Shown: positions 6,589 through 13,647 of the stretch, one piece after another
Layout of the letters: every line of letters begins with the position of its first letter
Numbering within the stretch: the first letter of the stretch is position 1
Assembly (NCBI GenBank): GCA_045538425.1
Contig: JAZSRJ010000011.1
Coordinates: 1-28,347, forward strand
Length of the DNA: 28,347 nucleotides
Direction: 5' to 3'
Source: CALVJJ01 sp045538425
GTDB taxonomy: Bacteria > Bacillota > Clostridia > Christensenellales > UBA1242
The notes under the pieces: generated by a model
Databases searched by the model: none
The model's input: only the letters and a program-made list of their open reading frames with translations
Told to the model about the DNA's origin: nothing
Made by a program: the position numbers and the translations under genes

Positions 6589-7377
6589 TTATTTAACTGA
6601 TTTTCTATAAAAAGCAATTCGACTTTCTAGTTCTTTAGCATCTTTTGCACATTGTTTTACAACATCTTCTGCCGTCATCCCTTCTGGACAGTACTTCATA
6701 AGTAGTTCATAATCCAGACTGATAGTAGGACGCTCTGCTAATTGTTGTGCAATATATTCCCAATTGACTGTTCCGTAGTTGGATAACGTATGTTGATCTA
6801 CAAGACCATTATTGCTATGCAGATGCAAAGCTGTCAACTTATCTCCATATCGATCCAAAATATCTATATCTCGCATCCAAATATTATGATGACCAGCATC
6901 ATAGCAAAACTTAAGATAAGGATGTTTTGCATTCTCCATCACTTTTAAGAATAAATCTTGGTTATCCAAATTCTCAATGGCAAGATAAATATTTTTCTTT
7001 TGGCAAAAGTCTAGTACCCTTTCTAGTCTTTGAATACCTATCTTACTATATTCTCCAGTGATATGCACCACCACAGAATGAAAACCATATTTTTTAGCAA
7101 CTTTCACATCACGGATTAGATCTTTTTCTAGTCTATCCCCCAGTTTTCCCGTCTTCCAAAAGGCAGGTAATTCTTCCCTTGTATAAGTCATATGAAGACT
7201 ACTAGGTTGTAGATGATATTTTCTAAATAATTTCATTTGTTGCCCAATAGTTCCATTTTGTTTGTTTAACCTTTTATCCGCATTGGTCATCACTCTTTCA
7301 AATCCATAACGATGAAGCAACTTTGCTCTTTCCTTTGGTTTTATATTAAAACCAAAAAACCAACTAATTCCTATCAT
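6589..7377 (-). CDS. Sugar-phosphate isomerase/epimerase, xylose-isomerase-like TIM barrel
   Basis: A 262-residue TIM barrel of the AP endonuclease 2 / xylose isomerase-like superfamily. Metal- and substrate-binding positions appear at the ends of successive strands: LHMTYT (H62), VVVHITG (H105), AIENL (E135), CYDAGHHN (D160, H163), ALHLHSNN (H185, H187), GTVNWEYI (202-209) and SLDYEL (E224). This is the usual divalent-metal site for sugar isomerases and epimerases, and also of endonuclease IV, but the length and companion gene favour sugar chemistry. It is the first gene of the operon, followed 14 bases later by the RpiB-like gene. AAAGGAC lies 7 bases before the ATG. Confidence 0.88.
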   Translation of the reverse strand: MIGISWFFGFNIKPKERAKLLHRYGFERVMTNADKRLNKQNGTIGQQMKLFRKYHLQPSSLHMTYTREELPAFWKTGKLGDRLEKDLIRDVKVAKKYGFHSVVVHITGEYSKIGIQRLERVLDFCQKKNIYLAIENLDNQDLFLKVMENAKHPYLKFCYDAGHHNIWMRDIDILDRYGDKLTALHLHSNNGLVDQHTLSNYGTVNWEYIAQQLAERPTISLDYELLMKYCPEGMTAEDVVKQCAKDAKELESRIAFYRKSVK

Positions 7378-7438
7378 ATAATATGTCCTTTATTAACCTC
7401 AAAACATAAGAGGCACATACTCTGCATTATATACTATT

Positions 7439-7467
7439 AGTATACCACGCTAGACACCATTTTCCAA
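7439..7467 (-). promoter_or_regulatory. Promoter of the sugar-isomerase operon
   Basis: TTGGAA (7462-7467), a 17-base spacer and TATACT (7439-7444) with extended -10 TGG. A second possible -10 (TATAAT, 7426-7431) lacks a good -35. Confidence 0.5.
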
Positions 7468-7477
7468 ACAAACCAAA

Positions 7478-7507
7478 CAAAAAAGACTGAAAACAACTTT
7501 CAGTCTT
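7478..7507 (-). terminator. Terminator of the GNAT / small-ORF operon
   Basis: A 10-base perfect stem, AAGACTGAAA / TTTCAGTCTT (7483-7492 and 7498-7507), followed on the minus strand by TTTTGTTT. It contains the stop codon of the disrupted small gene at 7500-7502. Confidence 0.8.
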
Positions 7508-7639
7508 GCATACTTTTGTCTATTCGTTTTATATCTGCCATCTTGTCACTGATACAATCCCCATAGTATTCTCCATTCTCATCAATTCCGGAAAAATCTA
7601 CTAATATAGATTGAATCAAATCAAATCAAATTTTTTCAT
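7500..7639 (-). pseudogene. Small gene disrupted (or switched) by a TTTGA triplication
   Basis: An ATG at 7639 opens a frame that stops after seven codons, within three tandem copies of TTTGA (7616-7630). With two copies the frame instead runs 44 codons to a TGA at 7500, giving a product that starts MKKFDLIQSILVDFSG and ends KRIDKSMQD. The downstream frame contains ENGEYYGD and DCISDKMADIKRIDK, which look coding, and its stop sits inside the terminator hairpin exactly as in other genes of this window. It lies 26 bases after the GNAT gene stop. The ribosome site (GTGGAG) is rather close to the ATG. Either a recent 5-base duplication killed the gene, or the repeat works as an on/off switch. Function unknown. 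Confidence 0.55.
7616..7630 (-). repeat. Pentanucleotide repeat TTTGA x3
   Basis: Three perfect tandem copies (TCAAA on the plus strand) at the 5' end of the small disrupted gene. Each unit gained or lost shifts the frame. Confidence 0.9.
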
Positions 7640-7665
7640 TTTCTCCACTCTCTTAGAAAACTTTT

Positions 7666-8328
7666 TTACTCTCCCATCTCTTGTTTTCTAGCGAGATAAT
7701 CTTCACGGGTGAGTCCAATATCGGCTTCTACGGACATAAACTTACCTCTTTCTTTTGCGTGATCAAATGGAGATATTGTATACCCACGACTTTCAAAAAT
7801 ACCTTTTGAATAACTTGTAGCTGTTGACCTGATACAATCTAGTTGTAATTGATCAAACACAATGTGTTCTACTTGCTCGAGAAGACTGGTAGCGATACCT
7901 TGTTTTCGATAATTCTCTTTTGTAGACATCATCATAATAAAAACTTTGTTCTTATTGATCATATAGACTTGTTCTGCCACCACCTCGTCATCATCTACAA
8001 CATATGCATCGATAAAATTGACACGAAAACCTCCCATCTTCTTCACCTCTAAAAACATTGGTAAGATTGTTGCTTTCTCTTCTGGAGTGACTCCACAATC
8101 TTCTTTTATCATTTGATCAAAAGATTCTAGTGTATTCTTATTCTCAAACAAATTAAACATTGGTTTTGTACGAACTTCTTCCAATACTTTTTTTCTAAAA
8201 TCATAGGCTTGCGTTAACAATAATTTCTTTTTAGTCGCTTCACTAAATGGTAAGCCTGTAAGAAAAGAACGGTTGAGTTGTTCTCTTTCTTTTTGATGTC
8301 TATGACGAAAAAATACAAATGTTTCCAT
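7666..8328 (-). CDS. GNAT-family N-acetyltransferase
   Basis: A 220-residue protein whose C-terminal half (about residues 95-205) is a GNAT domain. It has the acetyl-CoA pyrophosphate loop YRKQGIATSLLEQVE (R141-x-x-G144-I-A) and the closing FESRGYTISPF strand-loop around 178-187. GNAT enzymes transfer an acetyl group from acetyl-CoA to an amine of a small molecule or protein. The first 90 residues are helical, with no recognised motif, and may shape the substrate site. It has the promoter TTGACA-N17-TACAAT and GAGAGG 5 bases before the ATG. The disrupted small gene follows in the same direction and both end at one terminator. Substrate unknown. Confidence 0.85.
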   Translation of the reverse strand: METFVFFRHRHQKEREQLNRSFLTGLPFSEATKKKLLLTQAYDFRKKVLEEVRTKPMFNLFENKNTLESFDQMIKEDCGVTPEEKATILPMFLEVKKMGGFRVNFIDAYVVDDDEVVAEQVYMINKNKVFIMMMSTKENYRKQGIATSLLEQVEHIVFDQLQLDCIRSTATSYSKGIFESRGYTISPFDHAKERGKFMSVEADIGLTREDYLARKQEMGE

Positions 8329-8368
8329 GTTTTCCTCTCTTGTCTCATTCTTTTACAATATCTTTTGT

Positions 8369-8397
8369 ATTGTACCTTTCTTTTGTTCGATTGTCAA
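8369..8397 (-). promoter_or_regulatory. Promoter of the GNAT gene
   Basis: TTGACA (8392-8397), a 17-base spacer and TACAAT (8369-8374). The -35 is preceded by GGGTA, as at the two paralogue promoters in region 1. Confidence 0.75.
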
Positions 8398-8461
8398 TAC
8401 CCACCTTCTCCCCTTATTCCAAACTTTTCTCTATGACAGACAGAAAAAATAATTAATTTAT

Positions 8462-8490
8462 TTTACATAAAATGGAAAATAGGATATACT
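8462..8490 (+). promoter_or_regulatory. Promoter of fucO
   Basis: TTTACA (8462-8467), a 17-base spacer and TATACT (8485-8490), 29 bases before the start codon. No catabolite-repression or other operator was recognised. Confidence 0.65.
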
Positions 8491-8519
8491 AATGGTATCA
8501 AACAAAAAAGGAGAAATAT

Positions 8520-9674
8520 ATGGAAAGATTCGTACTTAACGAAACAAGTTATTTTGGTTGGGGCTGTAAAGATGTCTTAGCCGAAATCGTCGAAAAACAA
8601 AATTATAAAAAAGTTTTGGTGGTTACTGACCAAGCTCTTATCAAATGTGGAACTGCACAAAAAGTGCTTGATGTCCTAGACAAAACTGGTGTAAAATACT
8701 CTGTCTATAGTGATATCAAACCAAATCCAACCGTTGAAAATGTTCAAAATGGTGTGGTTGTTCTTAAAAAATCTAAAGCACAAGTCATTGTTGCTATCGG
8801 TGGTGGTAGTGTTATTGACACTGCAAAAGGTATGGCTATTATTGCAACCAATCCAAAATTCAAAGATGTTGTATCTCTTTGTGGTGTAGCAGATACCAAA
8901 AACAAATGTCTTCCAATTATCGCACTTCCAACAACTGCTGGTACTGCTGCGGAAGTTACTATCAACTATGTTATTACGGATACTGCCAATGCAAAGAAAA
9001 TGGTCTGTGTAGACCCTAACGATATCCCTCAAGTATCTATCGTTGACGCAGAACTTATGGCTAGTATGCCAGCAGGTCTTACAGCAAGTACTGGTATGGA
9101 CGCTCTTACTCATGCCATCGAATGTATGATCACCAAAGGTGCTAACTACATGAGTGATATGTTTGCTTACCAAGCAATCAAAGATATCTACCAATGGCTT
9201 CCAATTGCTGTAAAAGAACCTAACAATCGTGAAGCAAGAGAAAAAATGGCGCAAGCACAATATATCGCTGGTATGGGATTCTCCAACGTTGGTCTTGGTA
9301 TTGTTCACTCTATGGCTCACCCACTTGGTGGACGTTTTGATATCGCTCATGGTGTAGCTAACGCAATGCTTTTACCTACTGTTATGAAGTTCAACTTAGA
9401 ATCTCCTAGCAAAGCAAAATATAGACTTATCGCTGAAGCTATGGGTATTGATACAAAAGGTCTAAGTGATGATGAAGCAGGTCTAAAAGCAGTAAAGGCT
9501 GTTGACAAATTGAAAAAGACTGTCGGTATCCCTGCAAAACTAAGCGAACTTGGTATCAAAGAAAGCGACCTAGATGTATTGAGTGTCGATGCTCTCAATG
9601 ACGTATGTACAGGTGGCAATCCAAGAGAAGTGTCTGTTGCAGAAATCAAAAAACTATACAAATCAATTCTTTAA
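8520..9674 (+). CDS. fucO: Lactaldehyde reductase / iron-containing alcohol dehydrogenase
   Basis: A 384-residue group III iron-dependent alcohol dehydrogenase very like FucO of enteric bacteria in length and in long blocks (ALPTTAGTAAEVTINYVITD, MGFSNVGLGIVHSMAHPLGG and DVCTGGNPREVSV). It has the GGGS dinucleotide loop at 94-97 and metal ligands D194, H198, H263 and H277, with H267 also conserved. FucO reduces L-lactaldehyde to 1,2-propanediol with NADH, or runs in reverse, and disposes of reducing power in fucose or rhamnose fermentation. No fucose or rhamnose genes are adjacent, so it may serve as a more general aldehyde reductase. It is monocistronic with AAGGAG 7 bases upstream and its own terminator. 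Codons look optimised (many repeated GGT, GCT, CTT), suggesting high expression. Confidence 0.95.
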   Translation: MERFVLNETSYFGWGCKDVLAEIVEKQNYKKVLVVTDQALIKCGTAQKVLDVLDKTGVKYSVYSDIKPNPTVENVQNGVVVLKKSKAQVIVAIGGGSVIDTAKGMAIIATNPKFKDVVSLCGVADTKNKCLPIIALPTTAGTAAEVTINYVITDTANAKKMVCVDPNDIPQVSIVDAELMASMPAGLTASTGMDALTHAIECMITKGANYMSDMFAYQAIKDIYQWLPIAVKEPNNREAREKMAQAQYIAGMGFSNVGLGIVHSMAHPLGGRFDIAHGVANAMLLPTVMKFNLESPSKAKYRLIAEAMGIDTKGLSDDEAGLKAVKAVDKLKKTVGIPAKLSELGIKESDLDVLSVDALNDVCTGGNPREVSVAEIKKLYKSIL

Positions 9675-9682
9675 TCAAACAC

Positions 9683-9714
9683 AAAAAGACTGGCACATTG
9701 TCAGTCTTTTTTAC
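9683..9714 (+). terminator. Terminator of fucO
   Basis: The stem AAAAAGACTG / CAGTCTTTTT (9683-9692 and 9702-9711) ends in a T run. Confidence 0.85.
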
Positions 9715-9835
9715 ATATACTGAATTAGGTTGTTCATCAACCGTCTTTGCAAATAAGTATATTCCTTATCATTGTTGGTATAGGACGACCATTATTGGGT
9801 AATATTATTGTAGAAATCTAATAATGAGGTGAAAT

Positions 9836-11071
9836 ATGAATCCTTTTGAAGTCAAAACCAAAAATGTGGAAGACTACTTTTTGAATTGGGACGAAATGTA
9901 CCCAAAACCATACAATAAGAAGACCACTTCGCCCTATACGAAGACACGCATCATCTTACTCAACGGAACGGAGTTTGAATCCAACTGGTTCTTACACCAG
10001 TTTGCTCGTAACTGCAACAATCAAGAGTTGCGCCGTGAGATTGCTATCATTCGTAATCAAGAACAGCAACAACAAAAACGTATTAGTTGCTTAAAACCAC
10101 TTAACGAAAATATGCTAGAGACCACTATTGCTTACGAACAACTCGCTATTGACCTAACTGCCATCCTTGCTCAAAACGAACCAGATCCAGTATCCAAAGC
10201 AGCGCTAGACTTTGCGCTTCTGGAAGACTTTGACCACTTGTACCGCTTTGCCAACTTACTCAAAATGGATTTTGGCATTGATGCAGATATGATGGTGGGT
10301 AAGTTTACCGAAATCATGCCAGGTAGACCTACTATCAACGAACATCGTCACCCAATCGACAACGTAAGACCAGCCATGAATAGCAAAAAAGCAGATCCTT
10401 ATACAAAACTGGTTGCTGGCATCATTACGGCAGCCGAACAACAAACCATGAACTTTTATATGAATATGGCGCAAATGTATAAGAACCACCTTGGTCGAAA
10501 ACTGTTTGCCGAAATTGGTATGGTGGAAGAAGAACACGTCACACAATACGAAAGTCTCAAAGACCCTAATTGTTCTTGGTTGCAACAATGGGTATTACAC
10601 GAATACACTGAATGTTATCTCTACTATAGTTGTATGATGGACGAAACAGATGAGTATATCAAATGCATCTGGAAAGAACATTTTGAAATGGAAGTTGCAC
10701 ATCTAAAACGTGCATGCGAACTACTTGAAAAATACGAAAAAACACCTGTAAAACAAGTGCTTCCTAATCCGGAATTTCCAAAATTACTCAAGTTTGGTGA
10801 AAACAAAGAATATATTAGAGAAGTCTTAAAGACAGTTGGTATCACATCTGTGAAAGAAGAATACGTTCCTGCCAAAGACTTACCAAAAGATGCTAGATAT
10901 TTTAGACATCTAGCCACTGTCAACTGCAAGCCGGAGTGTGTTGCCAGTCACATGGTGATTGAAGCGCATATAGATAAGTTTGGTCAAGATTATCGTTATC
11001 AAGAAAAATCTCATCCAATCAAGACTCTCAATGCTCGGGATAAAGACAATATCACTGCAGGTACAAAATAG
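9836..11071 (+). CDS. Two-module ferritin-like diiron protein
   Basis: A 411-residue cytosolic protein with two ferritin-like four-helix modules visible from their metal-ligand pattern. Module 1: E48/H54 region (FESNWFLHQFAR), E101 in YEQLAID, and E130 with H134 in LLEDFDHLYRF. Module 2: E201 in AAEQQTMNFYMNMAQMY, E231-x-x-H234 in MVEEEHVTQY, E256 in HEYTECYLYY and E286-x-x-H289 in EMEVAHLKRA. Such E/ExxH sets bind a diiron centre in rubrerythrin- and ferritin-like proteins that handle peroxide, oxygen or iron. A C-terminal region of about 110 residues has no recognised domain. The ribosome site GAGGTG lies 4 bases before the ATG. The promoter is unclear and no Fur or PerR box was recognised. 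It looks monocistronic. Ferritin-like fold: fairly sure; reaction: unknown. Confidence 0.8.
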   Translation: MNPFEVKTKNVEDYFLNWDEMYPKPYNKKTTSPYTKTRIILLNGTEFESNWFLHQFARNCNNQELRREIAIIRNQEQQQQKRISCLKPLNENMLETTIAYEQLAIDLTAILAQNEPDPVSKAALDFALLEDFDHLYRFANLLKMDFGIDADMMVGKFTEIMPGRPTINEHRHPIDNVRPAMNSKKADPYTKLVAGIITAAEQQTMNFYMNMAQMYKNHLGRKLFAEIGMVEEEHVTQYESLKDPNCSWLQQWVLHEYTECYLYYSCMMDETDEYIKCIWKEHFEMEVAHLKRACELLEKYEKTPVKQVLPNPEFPKLLKFGENKEYIREVLKTVGITSVKEEYVPAKDLPKDARYFRHLATVNCKPECVASHMVIEAHIDKFGQDYRYQEKSHPIKTLNARDKDNITAGTK

Positions 11072-11075
11072 TCTA

Positions 11076-11105
11076 AAAAAGCAAGCATCTCTATGCTTGC
11101 TTTTT
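11076..11105. terminator. Bidirectional terminator
   Basis: A 13-base stem, AAAAAGCAAGCAT / ATGCTTGCTTTTT, loop CTCT, between the convergent ferritin-like and amidohydrolase-like genes. It overlaps the stop codon of the latter. Confidence 0.9.
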
Positions 11106-11733
11106 ATTGTAATCCTTTGATCCAAGTAGTTATAATATCTACAAGTTGTTCAAATCGTTTTGCATTTTTTCTTTGATTGGTAATGGCACAATTAACCTCT
11201 ACCTGCATAGCCCAAACACCTGGATATCGACGTTTTACTGACCCTGCTATGGTATTGCCACCACCAACAAATGGTTGATCAATAGACACGATAAAACCAT
11301 GTTTTGTCAATTGTTGTATAAGTGGATCAATCAGTGATGGATTGGTATCAATATTGTGTCCCAGATTGACCCCAAGATTGACATCTATTGGTCTTTTGCT
11401 TGCCAGTCCATGAAAATCAATAACGTATTGTATTTTTTCTTTTTCTACAATTTCGTTGAGTGCATTTTTGTAGGGACTATATTCATCAAAATTGGCATCA
11501 TCATGATTGTTGCAAGTCTTAAGTATGGCAAAACTATGAGTGAGTTGTTGTACTGCCAAAACCATATTGACACTACCAATCTCTTTTCCTTTGTGTCTAC
11601 CAAGTCTCACTTGAGATACTCCATGTGGCGCAGACAAAACAACCTTATTGTTGCCTGGTAGCACAATATGATCTTCTTTTTTATATTCTTCCATAAAACT
11701 TCTACGCTGATCACGGATGCTTGTATATGTCAT
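11104..11733 (-). CDS. N-formylglutamate amidohydrolase-like zinc hydrolase
   Basis: A 209-residue protein with the motif order of the N-formylglutamate amidohydrolase family: VVLSAPHGVSQVRLG (the SxPHG strand, residues 31-45), NNHDDANFDEYSPYKNAL, YVIDFHGLAS (the D-x-HG metal site), GGGNTIAGSVKRRYPGVWAM and QVEVNCAI. The family are zinc hydrolases related to carboxypeptidases; named members deformylate formylglutamate in histidine breakdown, others act on unknown amides. No histidine-degradation gene is nearby, so the substrate is open. AAGGTG lies 6 bases before the ATG. It is monocistronic between its own promoter and a shared terminator. Confidence 0.75.
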   Translation of the reverse strand: MTYTSIRDQRRSFMEEYKKEDHIVLPGNNKVVLSAPHGVSQVRLGRHKGKEIGSVNMVLAVQQLTHSFAILKTCNNHDDANFDEYSPYKNALNEIVEKEKIQYVIDFHGLASKRPIDVNLGVNLGHNIDTNPSLIDPLIQQLTKHGFIVSIDQPFVGGGNTIAGSVKRRYPGVWAMQVEVNCAITNQRKNAKRFEQLVDIITTWIKGLQ

Positions 11734-11751
11734 AATTTCACCTTACTAGTA

Positions 11752-11780
11752 AGTATACCATAATAATCCGCAATCTCCAA
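11752..11780 (-). promoter_or_regulatory. Promoter of the amidohydrolase-like gene
   Basis: TTGGAG (11775-11780), a 17-base spacer and TATACT (11752-11757) with extended -10 TGG. It is divergent from the ung promoter 28 bases away. Confidence 0.55.
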
Positions 11781-11807
11781 AAGATCCTGCAATATGAAAC
11801 AAAATAT

Positions 11808-11836
11808 TTGACCCCAAAGCCCAAAATCAGTATACT
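11808..11836 (+). promoter_or_regulatory. Promoter of ung, ending at the start codon
   Basis: TTGACC (11808-11813), a 17-base spacer and TATACT (11831-11836). The expected start point (about 11842-11844) coincides with the ATGATG at 11843, so the transcript should be leaderless. Confidence 0.7.
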
Positions 11837-11842
11837 TGAGTT

Positions 11843-12502
11843 ATGATGAATATAAGAAAAAGTTGGTACGAGTTACTAAAAGAAGAATGGCAAAAAGAAT
11901 ATTTTGTCCAATTACAAGCTTTTCTCAATGAAGAATATGCTAACCATGAAGTCTACCCAAAGGTAGAGAATATTTTTAATGCACTCAATTTTGTCAAACC
12001 TGAAGATATCAAGGTTGTCATCATTGGACAAGACCCTTATCACGAACCTAATCAAGCACAAGGGTTGTCTTTTTCTGTGCCAGAAAATGTGACGATCCCT
12101 CCATCTTTAGTCAATATGATGAAAGAAATTGAGAGCGATCTTGGAGTACAATGCATCAAGCACGGCAATCTAGAGCGTTGGGCAAAACAAGGGGTACTTT
12201 TACTCAATACTGTCCTTACTGTAAGACGTGGACTTGCCAATTCTCACAAAGACAAAGGATGGGAAAAACTCACCCATCGTATTATAGAACTGATTGGACA
12301 AAGACAACAACCAATGGTCTTTATGCTTTGGGGAAGTCACGCTCAAAAACTTGCTCCACTCATTGGCTCGCAACATTTAGTCCTCAAAGCCCCACATCCA
12401 AGCCCTCTCTCTAGTTATCGTGGGTGGTTTGGTTGCAAGCATTTTTCAAAATGCAATGCTTTTTTACAACAACACAACATGACACCAATTGATTGGCGTT
12501 GA
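11843..12502 (+). CDS. ung: Uracil-DNA glycosylase, family 1
   Basis: A 219-residue family 1 uracil-DNA glycosylase, complete. The water-activating loop GQDPYH (residues 62-67, catalytic D64) and the minor-groove loop HPSPLS (H185) are intact, with the uracil-binding Asn in LLLNTVLTV near 122 and the WGSHAQ segment at 163-168. It excises uracil from DNA to start base-excision repair. The protein begins MMNIRKSWYELLKEEW, the normal place for the family. There is no Shine-Dalgarno sequence before the ATG, and the promoter -10 ends only 6 bases upstream, so translation is probably from a leaderless mRNA. A PP2C-like gene follows after 16 bases, likely cotranscribed. The TGA stop shows UGA is not Trp here. 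Confidence 0.97.
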   Translation: MMNIRKSWYELLKEEWQKEYFVQLQAFLNEEYANHEVYPKVENIFNALNFVKPEDIKVVIIGQDPYHEPNQAQGLSFSVPENVTIPPSLVNMMKEIESDLGVQCIKHGNLERWAKQGVLLLNTVLTVRRGLANSHKDKGWEKLTHRIIELIGQRQQPMVFMLWGSHAQKLAPLIGSQHLVLKAPHPSPLSSYRGWFGCKHFSKCNAFLQQHNMTPIDWR

Positions 12503-12518
12503 TACCGGAGAAATACAA

Positions 12519-13355
12519 ATGAATTACTATAGTTTTACTCGACCAGGTCGTGAGTGGAACGAAGACCGTTGTTATGTCTGCAAAGACTTTGGATTTATTT
12601 TAGATGGCGCAACAACTCTTGTCCCTCAACATTACACGACTTTTGCAACTGATGCAGAATGGTTGGCAGACACTTGGTCTACTTATTTACAAAACACATT
12701 ATCTAATACAACCATATCCTTGCAAGACATTGTTCGTCAAGGCATAATTCGTATTGCAAAACAATACAAAACCATTGCAAAAGACAGACCAATAGAAGAT
12801 TTTCCTAGTACCACCATTGCCATCTTTCGTATCGTGGATGATAGAATAGAATATTTTTACCTTGGAGATAGTCCTATCTTATTGTTAAGTAAAGGAGGCA
12901 TTGTCGCCGAACTATTAACTGACGGAACAAGTCGACTAGATACTATCAACCAAATGATTATTCACCAAACATCTCCTAACACCAATAGTATGATTGAAAA
13001 ATATACACTCGATCATGATTGTGTCACTGCCACACGACTTTGTAAAAATCAATCCTGCCCTGGCGGATATTATATTGTATCTGATACCACCAAAGCAGTA
13101 GATCATGCAAGCTGTGGAAACATTCCAAAAGATGTTGTCGATGCCATTGTATTAGTGAGTGATGGGTATGCTCAAATCTATGATTTGTTCTGCATTCTCA
13201 ACAAAAAAGAGATGTTTGGATTAGACACTCCACAAAAAGCAGAAAAATATTATCAAAAATTATTCAAAGCACAAACCAAAGATCATGACGCTATCCGTTA
13301 TCCACGTTTTAAGATAAGAGATGACAGTAGTATTGTGTACTATAAAGTGCAATAA
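12519..13355 (+). CDS. PP2C-like serine/threonine phosphatase
   Basis: A 278-residue protein with the metal-site motifs of PP2C phosphatases: WNEDRCYV (E15-D16), FILDGAT (D29-G30), YLGDSPI (D117), LVSDGYAQIY and a final RDDSSIVYY. These Asp residues bind the two Mn/Mg ions that hydrolyse phosphoserine and phosphothreonine. It is divergent and lacks other clear PP2C blocks, so some activity change is possible. The start at 12519 is chosen because CCGGAG lies 8 bases upstream; an in-frame ATG at 12489 would overlap ung. It sits 16 bases after ung in the same direction and probably shares its promoter. No partner kinase is in the window. It is soluble, with no signal peptide. Confidence 0.78.
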   Translation: MNYYSFTRPGREWNEDRCYVCKDFGFILDGATTLVPQHYTTFATDAEWLADTWSTYLQNTLSNTTISLQDIVRQGIIRIAKQYKTIAKDRPIEDFPSTTIAIFRIVDDRIEYFYLGDSPILLLSKGGIVAELLTDGTSRLDTINQMIIHQTSPNTNSMIEKYTLDHDCVTATRLCKNQSCPGGYYIVSDTTKAVDHASCGNIPKDVVDAIVLVSDGYAQIYDLFCILNKKEMFGLDTPQKAEKYYQKLFKAQTKDHDAIRYPRFKIRDDSSIVYYKVQ

Positions 13356-13385
13356 AAAATGTACCAGATTTGGTACATTTTTTTA
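13355..13385. terminator. Bidirectional terminator
   Basis: The stem AAATGTACCA / TGGTACATTT with loop GATT, flanked by A and T runs, between the convergent PP2C-like gene and the LRR operon. Confidence 0.88.
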
Positions 13386-13422
13386 TAGGCACACTACACC
13401 GAATGTAATGCTATATGCTACT

Positions 13423-13635
13423 TTAGATTTTGTTGTTGATACGATTGGCCAATACTGTGATCTCTTCTACAAGATCCATTAGCAATTCATCTGTTTCACG
13501 CAATTGCTTAATATATACCGGATTGGTTGGATCGTTTTGTCTACGTTTTGCAATATCAAGAATTGACATTTGGACAAGACTATATCGCTCGAGCAAACTT
13601 TGCAATTGTTGTTTGTATTCTTCGTATTTTTCCAT
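13423..13635 (-). CDS. Small coiled-coil-like protein, 70 residues
   Basis: The product MEKYEEYKQQLQSLLERYSL... is helical throughout, with leucine/isoleucine spacing that suggests two coiled-coil helices around a KRRQNDPTNPVY turn (residues 31-42). AGAGG lies about 9 bases before the ATG. It begins 12 bases after the stop of the large LRR gene and probably is translated from the same mRNA, so it may be a small partner of that protein. No family was recognised. Confidence 0.75.
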   Translation of the reverse strand: MEKYEEYKQQLQSLLERYSLVQMSILDIAKRRQNDPTNPVYIKQLRETDELLMDLVEEITVLANRINNKI

Positions 13636-13647
13636 TATGATTACCTC

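Noticed and set aside
8676..9350. Minus-strand open frame of 224 codons
   Set aside because: It lies wholly inside fucO, which is recognised residue by residue; the frame follows from fucO codon bias. The product is unusually rich in Cys, His, Ser and Thr and has no ribosome site.
9728..9742. GGTTG/CAACC inverted repeat before the ferritin-like gene
   Set aside because: Only 5 bases per arm with no promoter aligned to it, so it is too weak to call an operator.
12485..12502. Mycoplasma genetic code (UGA as Trp)
   Set aside because: ung ends Trp-Arg-TGA at the family's normal C-terminus, and Trp is written TGG throughout.
12489..12518. Earlier start for the PP2C-like gene at 12489
   Set aside because: It would overlap ung and lacks a ribosome site; CCGGAG favours 12519.
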